Origin: Moniliophthora roreri
Taxonomy: Eukaryota; Basidiomycota; Agaricomycetes; Agaricales; Marasmiaceae
Assembly: GCA_001466705.2 (NCBI GenBank)
Contig: LATX02000046.1
Span: forward strand, 372,001-436,000
DNA: 64,000 nucleotides
Reading direction: 5' to 3'
Position numbers and translations under genes: made by a program. Below, piece by piece: positions 1 through 10,785 of this stretch; the stretch's first letter is position 1; each line of letters opens with the position of its first letter. The notes under the pieces were generated by a model. The model did no database searches, was not told where the DNA came from, and saw only the letters and a list, made by a program, of their open reading frames with translations.

Positions 1-91
1 ACGCGAACAACTTTCAAGAGTGCTATCGGACTTTTGAGCAACTCAAGGATCTCGTCTCTTCCCTTCATTCCACGGCTTCACTTCGTCAATG

Positions 92-885
92 TTAAGGAAC
101 TTCATAAGTTAGCTTCAATGGAGGCGCGATTTGATTATCTTTACGACATGGTCGTTGTATTGTTAACCCGAGGTCCCGTAACCGCGGAGGAATATATATC
201 GAATCCAATGCTGAATCGATAAACGGCGTCAGTGACCTGAAACGGGGCCGAAACGAATGGATGATACCTGAATCAGGTTTCGAGTCTGTTGGGCTTGAGC
301 ATGGCTTTTTGATGAAGAGATCCAGAAGTGCAGCGGCCTCCTCCGGCATAATTACGCCGCCACATGCGATCTCCAAAGAATGGAGAGATGGTAGTTCTCT
401 GCCGCATATTCCAGGATAATCGACGCAGTATCAACTACCCGATCTTCTCCAACATCATATTCTAGACTATGCCATTGGGATGAAGAAGCGAGCGGTGCTT
501 CGAGTACGTCGGCAAGCAGGGTACCATCATCGTAATCGATTGTAAGCGTATTGTCCATCGGAGCGCTTTGGGCTCTTTCAATATAGCGTTTCAGATCCCT
601 GAAAGTGGCTGGATGCAAGGGGTTGCTGAAATCGGGCTCAACTTCCAACTTGGCCCAAAGCCGGGGGTTAGCTAATGAGACGAGCCGCCAGTAGTAGCAG
701 ACCTTGCAAGACTCCGCGTGCAAGTATCCAGTCGGTTTTGCAAAGGAGGCGGCCTGAACGAAGGATGGACTCGAATCGGGGGTCAGTCGCGTCGGAGGTA
801 GCACGTTGTCCGTCAAAACCCATAGCCTAGAAAGAGTGACACATATCGTTAGGATCAGAAAGGGTAAATTAAGTATAGAAACCAA
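92..885 (-). pseudogene. F-box-like protein fragment, decayed
   Basis: A 177-codon stretch (885 to 352) contains VCYYWRLVSLANPRLWAKLE. This matches the C-terminal half of the basidiomycete F-box-like signature, a V-C-x-x-W-R-x-V-A-x-x-x-P-x-L-W pattern. The usual N-terminal coiled coil and the L-P-x-E-I-x-x-x-I-F helix are not recognisable upstream. Past the stop near 352 a second open stretch runs on to position 92 in another frame, and I could not join the two by an intron. Such proteins normally act as SCF ubiquitin-ligase adaptors; this copy looks truncated and broken. The alternative is an unrecognised multi-exon gene extending left of the window. Confidence 0.45.
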
Positions 886-1300
886 CTTGCCTGAATGCTA
901 ACGTGAGAAGTGTTGAACTTGAGTACACTCACTGAAAGGATCGGACCCTAAGAGCCTGGACGTTGGACATTTTCCAAAGCATGGTATCGGTTACTAACTG
1001 GGTTCTCGTCAGAGCCCTTCTGGCACCAATTACGATGGTTGGTTGCAGTTTTGGAGCGAGAGATGATGACCAAGAGTCATGAAAAGCCTGCTTCAAGATT
1101 ATATTTGAGTGGTATCGTGAAACGAAAATGGTGCAGCACTCACTTTGTCCTGTGTTCCCTCTAATGCCAATTGCTATAGAAGTTTGCATCGTGTACAGTG
1201 GCCTTCTAGCTGACTGAAAGCATTGTCAAGTAGTGGTTCTTGATAGAGCTTGGAGCTATCGCCGCGCGGGTCCAAGATTCACATCCTGATCTAAACCACG

Positions 1301-1588
1301 ATGACGACCAACCTCGACTACTCTCAAAACACATACCTAGCTATCACCCTCTCCTCCTCGAACCCATCCAATATTGTGTCTTTGCACCCTGCATTAACAC
1401 ACGTAGGCCAAGTCGGTCAGCTAAAGGATGTCCAAATGTTCAGTGTGCCCAAGACTGTGTGGGAGAGTAACATTGGAGACGAGATAAAAGGGATATTAGA
1501 AGGCCAGAAAGGAAGAGACGAGGGTGTGATAAGGATAGATGTTCAGGAGATGAAGCAGAGAGTTAAGCGGGGTGGAGAAGAGTTATAA
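1301..1588 (+). CDS. small hypothetical protein (95 aa)
   Basis: An intronless frame of 95 codons starts at ATG 1301. The protein is hydrophilic, begins with MTTNLDYSQNTYLAITLSSS and ends in a charged, Lys/Arg/Glu-rich tail. It has no signal peptide, membrane segment or domain that I recognise. The mix of residues and the central segment QLKDVQMFSVPKTVWE look like a real small protein rather than a shadow frame, but I cannot name a family. A longer overlapping frame starting at 1240 is less convincing. The neighbours give no functional hint. Confidence 0.4.
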   Translation: MTTNLDYSQNTYLAITLSSSNPSNIVSLHPALTHVGQVGQLKDVQMFSVPKTVWESNIGDEIKGILEGQKGRDEGVIRIDVQEMKQRVKRGGEEL

Positions 1589-2459
1589 TTGAGATTCAGA
1601 GGTGAGTGGTTTGGATTCGTATAATAATGACTTTGTGAGTTGACTAGTGACTCGAAGGCTATAATTGTATAGTAGCGTAACAGCATATCAATGGAAGATT
1701 GTCGAAGATCAAGTATTAGCAGGCCCTCGAACCGCCAATGACTCGGGCAAGGCAGCTTTCCTCCGCCGAAACCGCTCCCTCAGTACTCCAACCAAGGACT
1801 TTCAGCAGCTTTCTCGACCCTTTATGAAGGATTTAGCTTTCTCTGGGGCCTGTACTCGGCAATAGGCTACTGAAGAAGCATGTCTTTATGAATCCTGTTG
1901 AATAATCTGAGCTGCTGGCTTTGGAATTTTGACGTCCAGAACAGGTGCAATGAACCTGCCACGTACTCAAGCTGGAGATAGCGATGAAGGCAGTGATGTC
2001 AGTCTCAGAATACAAACAATGCGTGTCACGCTGCCGTTTCATACTTGGAGGAATGGCGTGCGAGGTTAACAACTAGAAGGTCATGGCCAAATCGCCTTCG
2101 CCAGGTAAGCTACATGGTACAGTACTAATGCCATTTAATGCTGAATATGCCCTATAGAAAACATGTAAGAAGAACGGCAAAGCGACAATGCAATCCGGTA
2201 ATTACCGACGACAGCGCTCGGTTGGGCAGCGATAGAACCACGAAGCCACCTCCATACTTTTCAACGAATAAGGTTCCCAAGTAGGTAGTTGCAACTTTCA
2301 TCCACCCACTGAACATAGCTTATCAGTTGTCCCTCAGACGCGAGTGCTTCAAAATACACATGCTCCGTATCAAGTACACATATGGAGTGTTTACAGCAGA
2401 CCTGAACCATAGTCCCGATGGACGACAGCTGATGATGAATGAAGAACGTAGTTGCCGAC
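1589..2459. other. intergenic, no gene seen
   Basis: Only short frames without coding character are present. CpG is still at normal density here, in contrast to the island that starts about 2.85 kb. Confidence 0.5.
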
Positions 2460-2972
2460 TCAAATAGAAGCCATCATATGGGTTGTGTTTATAGCAATAT
2501 GTAGGGCAGTTTCTTCGTTCTGTGGCCGAGTCCTTGCACTGTGTTCAAGGCTAATGACATACAATTTCCCGTACCTGCGCAATAGGGAGAAGCGTTTGGT
2601 AAGCATATTGAGGTGGAAAGGACTAAAGCAATAGGTGTTAGTGTAGTGTCTCAAAACATAATGTGCTATTGAACATACTTGCAGCCATCTCAGTATCCCT
2701 TCTTTGTCCCTTGAGGATTTGACAAGAGGAAAAATGCGAGGAAGGGGATCCAAGAGTTCTGGTGTGGGACCACACATATCCAATATCCTGCAGAGACTAT
2801 GTATTCCATCATATCCAAGTCCCGGAGAATGCATCAAACATTTCGTTTCTGAGTCAGTAACCCATCTAGTGCAATGCCCCTTTAAAGTAGGAAGAGCTGG
2901 TTCTCTGAGAGCAATCAAGAGTTGAATATAGTAAACATCACCAGAGGCTGACTCTGAGCATGGCAGCCACAA
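2460..2972 (-). pseudogene. unidentified open stretch (170 codons), possible gene relic
   Basis: This is the longest frame in the area. It includes a plausible segment around ILDMCGPTPELLDPLPRIF but has no recognisable domain, no clear splice partners and no homologue I can name. It lies at the left edge of the CpG-depleted island and may be the remains of a gene or of a repeat. I list it only because it is the only coding-like stretch between 1.6 and 3 kb. Confidence 0.2.
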
Positions 2973-3831
2973 ACATGATGATGCTTAGGTGCAACTACAG
3001 TTGTTCCCAACTGAAATTACTCAAAAATGGCACTTGATCTGCAGGAATCTTTCCTAGTTTGTTGAGTGGAAGCAATGCACACACTTTCAAGTAGGATGCC
3101 CAGCCCATAAATCCATAATTGATGAAGAGCTCTCCTAAAGCTCATATAGCACCATCTAGAGTTCTGGATGTTGCCACACCCAGAATGCCTGAATGTGAAA
3201 TTCTGACTTTAAAGCCTCTTCTATAATCAGAGATGTTGTTTTATGTCATTATATGATGAAGAATACTCCTGTTGACATTATTAATGACAATACTTCAAAT
3301 CCAAAAGCAGGTTAGAACAAACACACCTGTAAACATTGCAGGAGTTCTTTGATCTGGATAAAGAATCTCTGTATCATGCTCCTACCATCCTCACCAATAT
3401 GATCCACACTTGGCTGCCATGGCATCAGATGATAAAGTAGAAATTTCCAAATGTGTGAGCCAATTGCAATGCTGAAATCAAAGTTTTGAAAAGCATTTAA
3501 AACTTCATGGCAGGGCTCTGCATAAGTATTGATACCTTGTGAGTACTTGAGGATAGATCTGTTAAAATACTTATAAGTATTTCTGACCCACAGATCTAGT
3601 TACCTATTTCTGCAGGTCACTTGAGAGTCTGGGTCTGAGGTTAAAAAAATTATTCAATAACCTGTGAGTACCTGCAACACAATGTACAAAATAGAAGTAA
3701 CAGTAGCATTACAAGAAAATTATAATTACTTCTAATCACTGTCATTAGAAAGATCTGTTGGTATACTACTGTTTGTAGACCCAGCTGCCTTTGCCATAAC
3801 CTTTTTGACTGTCATTTGAGACTCAGCATCA

Positions 3832-4318
3832 CCTGCAAAAAGTACATAGCATCATAATAGCCTTGCAACAGAATTATGAGGGTTACAACATACTATAATA
3901 AATTCAGCTAGATCTCAAGTGTATTATGACAAGGTTATAATATATTCAAATATTGTGACTGTCTTATGACTCTCTTGCAACCATGTTACAGCCATTTGAA
4001 AGGATTATTTGGCATTATAACTGTATTACAACCTATGTATAATTATTATCACAAGTTATGGCTCTATTAAAACCCATATACAATCATAATGTCTAGTTAC
4101 AACACAATCAAATATACAAACCAATGAAAAATAGGCTTGATGAGCATCCAGCACACCAGAGGAGTTGCCAAGTGCCAATCAGGCACTGGTCAAGGTGTGG
4201 GACTTTGGTGACATCACACATGTGGCAGCAGAGCTGAGGCTAAAGAGCATGCTGGGCACTATCAGTGGCAATAATGGTGATTTTCGGTTCCAGTCTGTGT
4301 ACAGTAGGCAATAGCATG
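3832..4318 (+). repeat. left arm of ~485 bp inverted repeat
   Basis: The arm begins with tgcaaaaagtacatagcat and runs through a series of TTACAAC/GTTATAAT-like units. It then has a coding-like end that reads PEELPSANQALVKVWDFGD on the plus strand and stops after SVYSRQ. The reverse complement of 7949-8433 matches it along its whole length, with scattered, mostly transition-type differences. It is probably the terminal or subterminal region of a hAT-type transposon. Confidence 0.7.
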
Positions 4319-5089
4319 TTAGTAGAGAAAGAGAGCTAATGGAAATGACAGTGAAATGGGTTGGATGCAGCTCCAGCAAGTTGGATGATGTTTGAAGCTG
4401 GGGCTGTGTAACCTGGGAAGTTTGAGACTGGAGCCAAGGCCACATCATCATTAGTCTCACTGCTCTACCGCTGTCTTTGACACTGTTGTCCACCCTCTCA
4501 CCAACATCTTTGATAATGGATTTATACATCTGCCCTAAAGTGGTCTATGCACTGTCACATCAAGTCCAACCACAATTGGAACTCTACTCGACACCTCTTT
4601 CTTTCCTTCCACCACCATCTCTGCCTTTCCCCTCTGTGTCCCTTCCCCTTTACTGACTCTCCCTCTCTTATATAGCTGGTTAGGAGGTCCAACAATGCTC
4701 TGTATACTGATTGGTGAGTCTCTCAAAGCTTTTTTCACATGTTTTGTGACTGAAATTGTATATTTCAGCTCAATGAGGATTATCCAACCATAGTCCCATG
4801 TGTTGGACAAGAGCAATAGTGCAAGGAGTGAGGAAGAGGGGTGGAATGGAATTGGGGGTGCTGACCCATCACAAGGTGCATATTTATCCCCTCCCAGAAT
4901 CTTAATACTTACTCTCCTTCCCAGTACCCTCCTCTGCACATTAAGACACCTTCTCTCACCTCTACGCTATTTCAAACCTCTTCTACCCACTATGCAGTAT
5001 GCATGTATCACCTCTCAACACCTCCATGCCTGGACATTTTCTGATACAAAGAACAGGAACCACTGCACATTTTCATAGTCTCTCTCTCC

Positions 5090-5714
5090 TAGTGATGTTG
5101 TGAGCCAGGCTGAGCTCAATACCCTGGGGCAGGGCAGGGCTCCGGTGGGCTTGAGCTTGTCGAACATTGAGCCCAAGCCCTGAGCCCTGTAAAGCCCAAG
5201 CCTTAGGCAGAGCTTGGGCTCAGCCTGGGCTTGCTAACCAGAAATCAATTTGCACATCAGAGTGGTTCAATTGGCTCAGAATGTATAAATGAGATGCTAT
5301 AAGAATTAAATATCTGTTATTTAACTTGTATAAGCAGTGAATGCAACATTACCAGTTGTTTGAGTGGATTTCCTACATGTCAAAGGCATTGTGCAAAGTA
5401 ACTGAAAGGAAATACCTATGCATGGGAACCTTCCAAAACAGGTCTTATTCAGAGTTTCAACTAGAAAATTGAAGTCACATGCACTACATCTTCCAAGACA
5501 GAATCTCAGATGTCATAGCCATGGTTAGTGCCAAAAATTCTGCACTTCTTCATGGGTGGCACATATACTGACAAGCCCAGAGCTTGGGCTTTCTGAGATG
5601 TGAGCCCAAGCCTTCAGCCCTGCAAAGCCCTCCATAGGGCTGGGTCGGGTACCATGAGCCCTGGGCTTGGTTAGGCTGGGTATCAGGGCTTGAGCCTAGC
5701 CTGCAACATCACTA
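5090..5714. mobile_element. MITE-like element with AGTGATGTTG terminal inverted repeats
   Basis: The left end tagtgatgttg (5090) and right end caacatcacta (5714) are perfect inverted copies. The similarity extends further inward as imperfect repeats rich in GGGCTTGAGC/GCCCAAGCCC-type words. Internal DNA is non-coding and more GC-rich than the surroundings. The 8 bases outside each end (ctctctcc, ctctccct) are similar but not identical, which would fit a decayed 8-bp hAT target duplication. I see no transposase inside, so it is non-autonomous. Confidence 0.6.
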
Positions 5715-6117
5715 CTCTCCCTACTATGTCTGGTTGCTGAGATGACATTGTATGTTTCCATCTAATATTTCATGCTGAACACTCACTTCTACAAGTAGTT
5801 TGCTCTCCTCTCAATGGCCTCATTACTTGCCACCTTTATAGGTAGTGATTGATACTCAAGTAAGTTCTCTACTCTACCTCCACCTACAGAACCTGATCTG
5901 ATCAATGTCAGTAGGCTTGAGAGGTGCATAGAACCTGGGTGTTAAAGGGAGTAGGAGGTAGATAGGTTGTACAGTGCTTAAAGGGTAATCATTATGTAGT
6001 ATTTGATGTACTATAGTTGTTTAGTCAAATATATTATCTTTTTAGATTAATATTCCTATTCAGAGTGATTGTTGAGTGGTTTTCTGGCCCATTTTCTTTT
6101 CATAGATGGACCAATAG

Positions 6118-6320
6118 GGTTGTAATGTGGTTGTAATGCCTTGATTGGGTTGCAATGGTGTTGCAACTGATTATAACTATTATGGTATATTATAACCAGA
6201 TTACAACTAAGTTATTGTATTTGACTTGGGATATAACAGGGTCACTAATGATTATGGAACTCATAATGCATTATGAGGGTTATAATCCTATTATAATGCT
6301 ATGTACTTTTTGCAGGTGAT
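6118..6320. repeat. third copy of the hAT-type terminal repeat
   Basis: This stretch ends with aatgctatgtactttttgca followed by ggtgatg, the same terminal motif as the outer ends of the two inverted arms, in the orientation of the right arm. The preceding ~180 bases are of the same GTTATAAT/GGTTGTAAT character but are more diverged. It directly abuts the 3' end of a hAT transposase relic on the minus strand, so it is probably that element's own terminal region. Confidence 0.55.
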
Positions 6321-6640
6321 GTTTATTCTTATCACTAAGTACTTCTGCCATGAGTCTCTCAAGTAGTGACCTAGGTATCTTAGCCCAAAATGCCAGAAGT
6401 GTTCCTTCTTGCAGTCTCATCTCCAAGAGCATACTGCTGCTTAGTGACCATAAGCCCACCTTGTGAAAAGAACTGTTTGACATCTGTAGAGGTGGCTATA
6501 CAATGAGCAATCAGTATTGATATGTTCAAGATTGTAAAGCATGTATCTGGACATGAAAACACATCTAATGCCATTCTCTGTAATGCTGGAGACCACTCTT
6601 ACTGCTTTGGATAAGTCTCAATCCACCATTTGAGAGGATC
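6320..6640 (-). pseudogene. hAT-family transposase, C-terminal dimerisation domain relic
   Basis: On the minus strand a stretch reads DDDPLKWWIETYP, then ALDVFSCP. After a ~50 nt interruption that looks like an intron with a mutated donor, it continues ATSTDVKQFFSQGGLMVTK and then ALGDETAR. This follows the conserved end of hAT transposases (D-P-x-x-W-W, A-x-D-x-L-x-I-P, S-x-x-x-E-R-x-F-S-x-G-G, L-x-x-x-x-x-x-x-L). An in-frame stop follows KQ in the first part. The catalytic N-terminal half is not recognisable, so the copy is dead. Confidence 0.6.
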
Positions 6641-7948
6641 ATCATCTTCAATCCAATCCACTGGATCTGATAATGTGCTCCATTTTCAGTACAGACATGT
6701 AGCAGTGCATTTGCATGTTTAATTCCTAAATTAATGCAGAATAGAGACCTGTGTTATACACACAGCTCAAGCACTAGTTGTCAATGAACCAATCAGTCTC
6801 TCAAATAGCACTGTGAAACAACCTAGTTGAGGCTTAGTAGACTATACTAGTCCACTACATTGCAGTGAAGTGTTGCTGTGAAGGTCCTTGGTCATAAGTG
6901 GGCCAGAAACCACCAATTCTAATCTAATAAAGGAATAGATATCAGTGGAATCTACAGTCTGAATGCACCAGACTGGTTGCAAAAGCAATCACAAGCATTA
7001 TAACATGCTATTGAGACATTATCATTATGTGGAATGGCATTGAATACTTCAGACCTATATACATGGTTATTGGAACCTATATCTAGTCAACCAACCTATG
7101 CATTGAGCATTCAAGGATTACAAGCTAGACTATAGTTATGGGCATCTATGTGGAGCCACTATCTAGACCCAGTGGGACCCTGTATGACAGAAGATTAGTG
7201 GGATTACACATTTATTGAAAAGCAGATAGAGGATTGACAACTACCAATTGGATAGAGAGGAAGGAAGCCAGAGGAGGAGAAGGAATGTGCTGTGGACTGC
7301 ACATCAGTACTGCACCAGTGGTCCTGTGCAACATTTGCACAAATATTCCCAATATTGAACATTTTCTATGTGTTAATTTGTCCAAGATAAGACTAATGGA
7401 AAACTACCCAAAAGATAACCTCTAAAAGTCTAACTCAGGTTGTTGTGCAAGTGTGGATTGGCATGATCAGAGTTGCTGCACTTAGAATGCCAACAAAACT
7501 CTTAGCTAGGTTGATTCTCTCTTATTTGAAGCAATCTACTTCAAGGTGTTCACCTTCAGAGGAGTATATATGGGTTTAAAAAGGGGTTTATATCACAAAC
7601 ACACACATAAAACACAAAACACAAAGAACACAGTGCACAAAGGACAAACACAAGAGCTACAGTCCTGTACAAAGACTCAATAGCCGATATAGTCTGACCC
7701 TATGGAGCTCAAGACTTCTTTAAGACTACTACAGTACACAGTGTTGAAGATGCTCAAAAACCTATGCCTCTACTATGAAAACACAAGGCCTGTGGTGCCA
7801 AAATACCCCCAAAAAAGGTATATATAAGTTCTTGATTCTCAGTTTTGTTTGCGAGTTGGTTCAGCGTGGTTCACTGTTACTGCAACATCAAGAATAATTT
7901 CTCAATGTCTCGCTTGGTAGTTCAGAGATGAATGCCTNTAATGTGCTA

Positions 7949-8433
7949 TTGCCTACTGTACACAGACTGGAACTGAAAATCATCATTGCCACCAATAGTG
8001 CCCAGCATGCTCTTCAGCCTCAGCTCTGCTGCCGCATGTACCATGTGTGATGTCACCAAAGTCCCATGCCTTGACCAGTGCCTGATTGGCACTTGGCAAT
8101 TCCTCCAGTGTGCTGAATGCTCAACAAGCCTGTTTTTCATTGGTTTGTGCATTTGATTGTGTTGTAACTAGACATTATAACTGTACATGGGTTTTAATAG
8201 AACTTTAACTTGTAACAATAATTATACATGGGTTGTAATGTAGTTATAATGTCAAATAATCCTTTCAAATGGCTGTAATGTGGTTACAAGAGAGTGGTAA
8301 GACAGTCACAATATTTGAATATATTATAACCTTGTCATAATACACTTGAGATCTAGCTGAATTTATTATGGTATGTTGTAACCCTCATAATTCTGTTGCA
8401 AGGCTATTATAATGCTATGTACTTTTTGCAAGT
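7949..8433 (-). repeat. right arm of ~485 bp inverted repeat
   Basis: This is the inverted partner of 3832-4318, ending outward with atgctatgtactttttgca. On the minus strand it encodes the matching peptide end ELRLKSMLGTI...FQFQSVYSRQ followed by a stop. The two arms bracket about 3.6 kb that contains the MITE-like element and the hAT relic. An undetermined base (n) sits at 7938, just inside the inner edge. Confidence 0.7.
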
Positions 8434-8499
8434 GTTGTTGTGAAATAGTGTTTTGCATCCTCAGACTCATTTCAGCCTTTCTCATATTTATCTCACATG

Positions 8500-10075
8500 T
8501 CTCACCTCTCAGTTCTCATATAAATTGCCAATCTACATACATATTTCATACATAAAACATAAAACCTACTATAAAACCTGTACCTACTCTTACTGATGGA
8601 CAACTGATCTAACTTCTTGTAATCTCCCCAAATCACCAATTCTTGACAGGTGTCATTGTCAGGAAACTGAGAGGTGTACTCTAGAATGTGAAAGGCCCCA
8701 CATGCAAGAAAACTGTTCTGCTTCTGTTTGTTTCCAAGGGAAAAGTAACCAGACCAAGTATTGTTGTAGAGGAAATTGCCAAATGATGCATGAAGTATCT
8801 GAATGCTGTCTTTTGGGCCTCTCACCTCCAGGATTGAGTGCATGCCATGTAATGTTGAGATAACATCTCCTTTGGGTAGTATCAGAAATGCTTCAATTAT
8901 TTCTGGTCTGGTTCCATATATCCATTGTTCATCTAGTAATACAAGTGCCCAAATGACATCTCTTAATTTTGAGCATTGTCAGTTAGACAACAGGATTTGG
9001 TGGTAAAGTATGTCTAAATCATGCCAGGGTGAACCCAGCTCCAGATTTGGACATACAGGAGGGTGAAGAACTTGTTCCAATTGCATGCACAGATTCAAAT
9101 GTTTGTCATCAACAAATTTGACCACAGTGGTGGGATAGATGAACTGCCTGCACACCTTCTGTGCAAGTTTGTTGACAACACCAGGGGCAGGTCATGGATT
9201 CAGAAATGGGATGCATTGATTACAGGGTTCCACATGGATCCTTTCAAACTCACTAATGAGGAAAGTTGAGATGTCCTGACTTGAACTGAATGTTTTGTCC
9301 AGAGCAATGTGATGTAGATATGGGCAAAAATCATCAGAGTCAAATGCTGATGTGTGGCTCTGGCCTGCTGCATATCAGAAAATGCAGAGGAATCTGCTTT
9401 GGAAAAGCAGCTGCCAGAAGAGAGGGGATGTGTTGCTGCTCCTGACCCCCTTTACATTCATCCAGACCATCAATGATGATAAGCAACAGGTGATTGTCTA
9501 ACTGCTCCAGAGACCTGCAAGGCTCCAAAGTAAGCTGCTCAAGCTGCTCTTTGAGTGTTGCTTTTAGGATAACAGGATTCTTCTGAATTGCATTCATAAT
9601 TGGCTTTGAAGCTCTGGGATCCTCATATAGGCACAGAGAGTTAGCAATGCCTCATTTTGGGTCACCTTGGGTGAAGAAGAAACTGGAAACCAAGTAGCGC
9701 TCCTTCTCACCTCCCTCTGATAAGGTTTGGGCAATTGCTGATTTACTGGCACCTGCAGGACCAAAAAATCACATCATTGGTTGCCCTGGTAAAGGTTGAT
9801 GTATCCACTCATGAAGGATGCCCATAACCTCATGTCGAGTGTCTGGATGAACACAAGGAGGTGGATAGCATTGCCCCAGAGTTATGACTTGCACCTATGC
9901 CCTTGATGGCCTGCCACAGGTCTTGAAGAGCTGTTAAGAGTAAGTATCACAATGAATTCAGTATACAGAAGTTATTAACACACGGTTGACGGAGTAGTTG
10001 TGAATGACATCATGACCTGCAGCGTTGAACTGCCCACCAGAGATGTGGAACCCTTGGGCGCCTGGAAACATGGAC
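8500..10075 (-). pseudogene. NACHT-type NLR pseudogene 1
   Basis: The N-terminus at 10075 reads MSMFPGAQGFHISGGQFNAA, the leader motif that precedes many Agaricomycete NLRs. Further along lie a Walker A segment GPAGASKSAIAQT (~9780-9740), Walker B in LLLIIIDGLDECKGG (~9490-9450), the sensor-like FLICSRPEPH, and a C-terminal segment with ILHASFGNFLYN (~8800). NLRs of this type are signal-transducing ATPases linked to fungal non-self recognition. This copy is dead: a TGA interrupts the segment after FTQGDPK, frames change between segments, and no sensor repeat domain remains. Most of it lies in the CpG-depleted island, but its first ~200 bases do not. Confidence 0.75.
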
Positions 10076-10785
10076 ATCGTGTCTTGCACTATCTGAGGAA
10101 GTTGAGAATGGGGATTTTCAGCACAGCTGTCAGGCTGTCAGTTATTTATTGGGAAACTTTGAATCATCAACGCCGCTATCAAGAGCATCATGTAAACCAC
10201 GTTTCCTACCACATTTCGAGGATTGTTTTCACCGAGTCTATCGCTGCTACATGTTGCTTCAAGGTCTGTCTTCATATTCCACGTAGAGCGTCTTCTCTTG
10301 TCACCATTTCAGACATCAACGACGCGAATATTGAAACACGAGAATTTGGGCCGGGGATGACGTTGCTATATTTGAGCATGGCTGACATGGTACGATTTTT
10401 GAGATTCGTGGAAAAGTCAAAACCTTGAGCACCAAGTGAGCCAGGCTGAACGAAAAACAAGATCGAATGTAGCACTCACGAGCCACCGTGGCACGTCTCC
10501 TATAATCTCAATTCCAACCTTCTGTCAGATGATCTTTCGGTTTTACAACCGATGAGTGAATTCAAATGTTGCGATGGAAAGGTTATGATGGTCAATCGCA
10601 AAGAACGACCCTGCACGGTACTGTGCGTGTTGTCCGGTCCGAATGGGAACGGATTTGAGACTATAATAATGCATTTATCCTGAAGCTATCATTCGTACAT
10701 TGAGCTGGGATTTCGTCCTTACATCTCTAAAGTACATAGTACAGCGCCCATTTGAATCTTCCATCTACATAGTTTACTCGACCTC
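10076..10785. other. intergenic between NLR relic 1 and HEM13 copy 1
   Basis: A 142-codon open frame overlaps here, but its plus-strand translation has no coding character, and its left part is the reverse of the NLR leader. I see no supported gene. CpG density is normal. Confidence 0.4.

Larger units (their letters stand above)
2850..9850. repeat. CpG-depleted repeat island
   Basis: Reading through these ~7 kb by eye I find only about fifteen CG dinucleotides. Flanking DNA on both sides shows several per 100 bases. The island is also richer in A+T and in TG/CA. It holds hAT transposase relics, inverted repeat arms, a MITE-like element and the 3' part of an NLR pseudogene. The pattern fits long-term cytosine methylation with CpG to TpG/CpA decay over transposon-rich DNA. 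Stretches inside it not listed separately (2973-3831, 4319-5089, 5715-6117, 6640-7948) hold no intact gene that I can support. Confidence 0.75.

Noticed and set aside
10000..10428. 142-codon plus-strand open frame
   Set aside because: Its left part is the reverse strand of the NLR leader motif (around HISGGQFN), and the plus-strand translation has no coding character.
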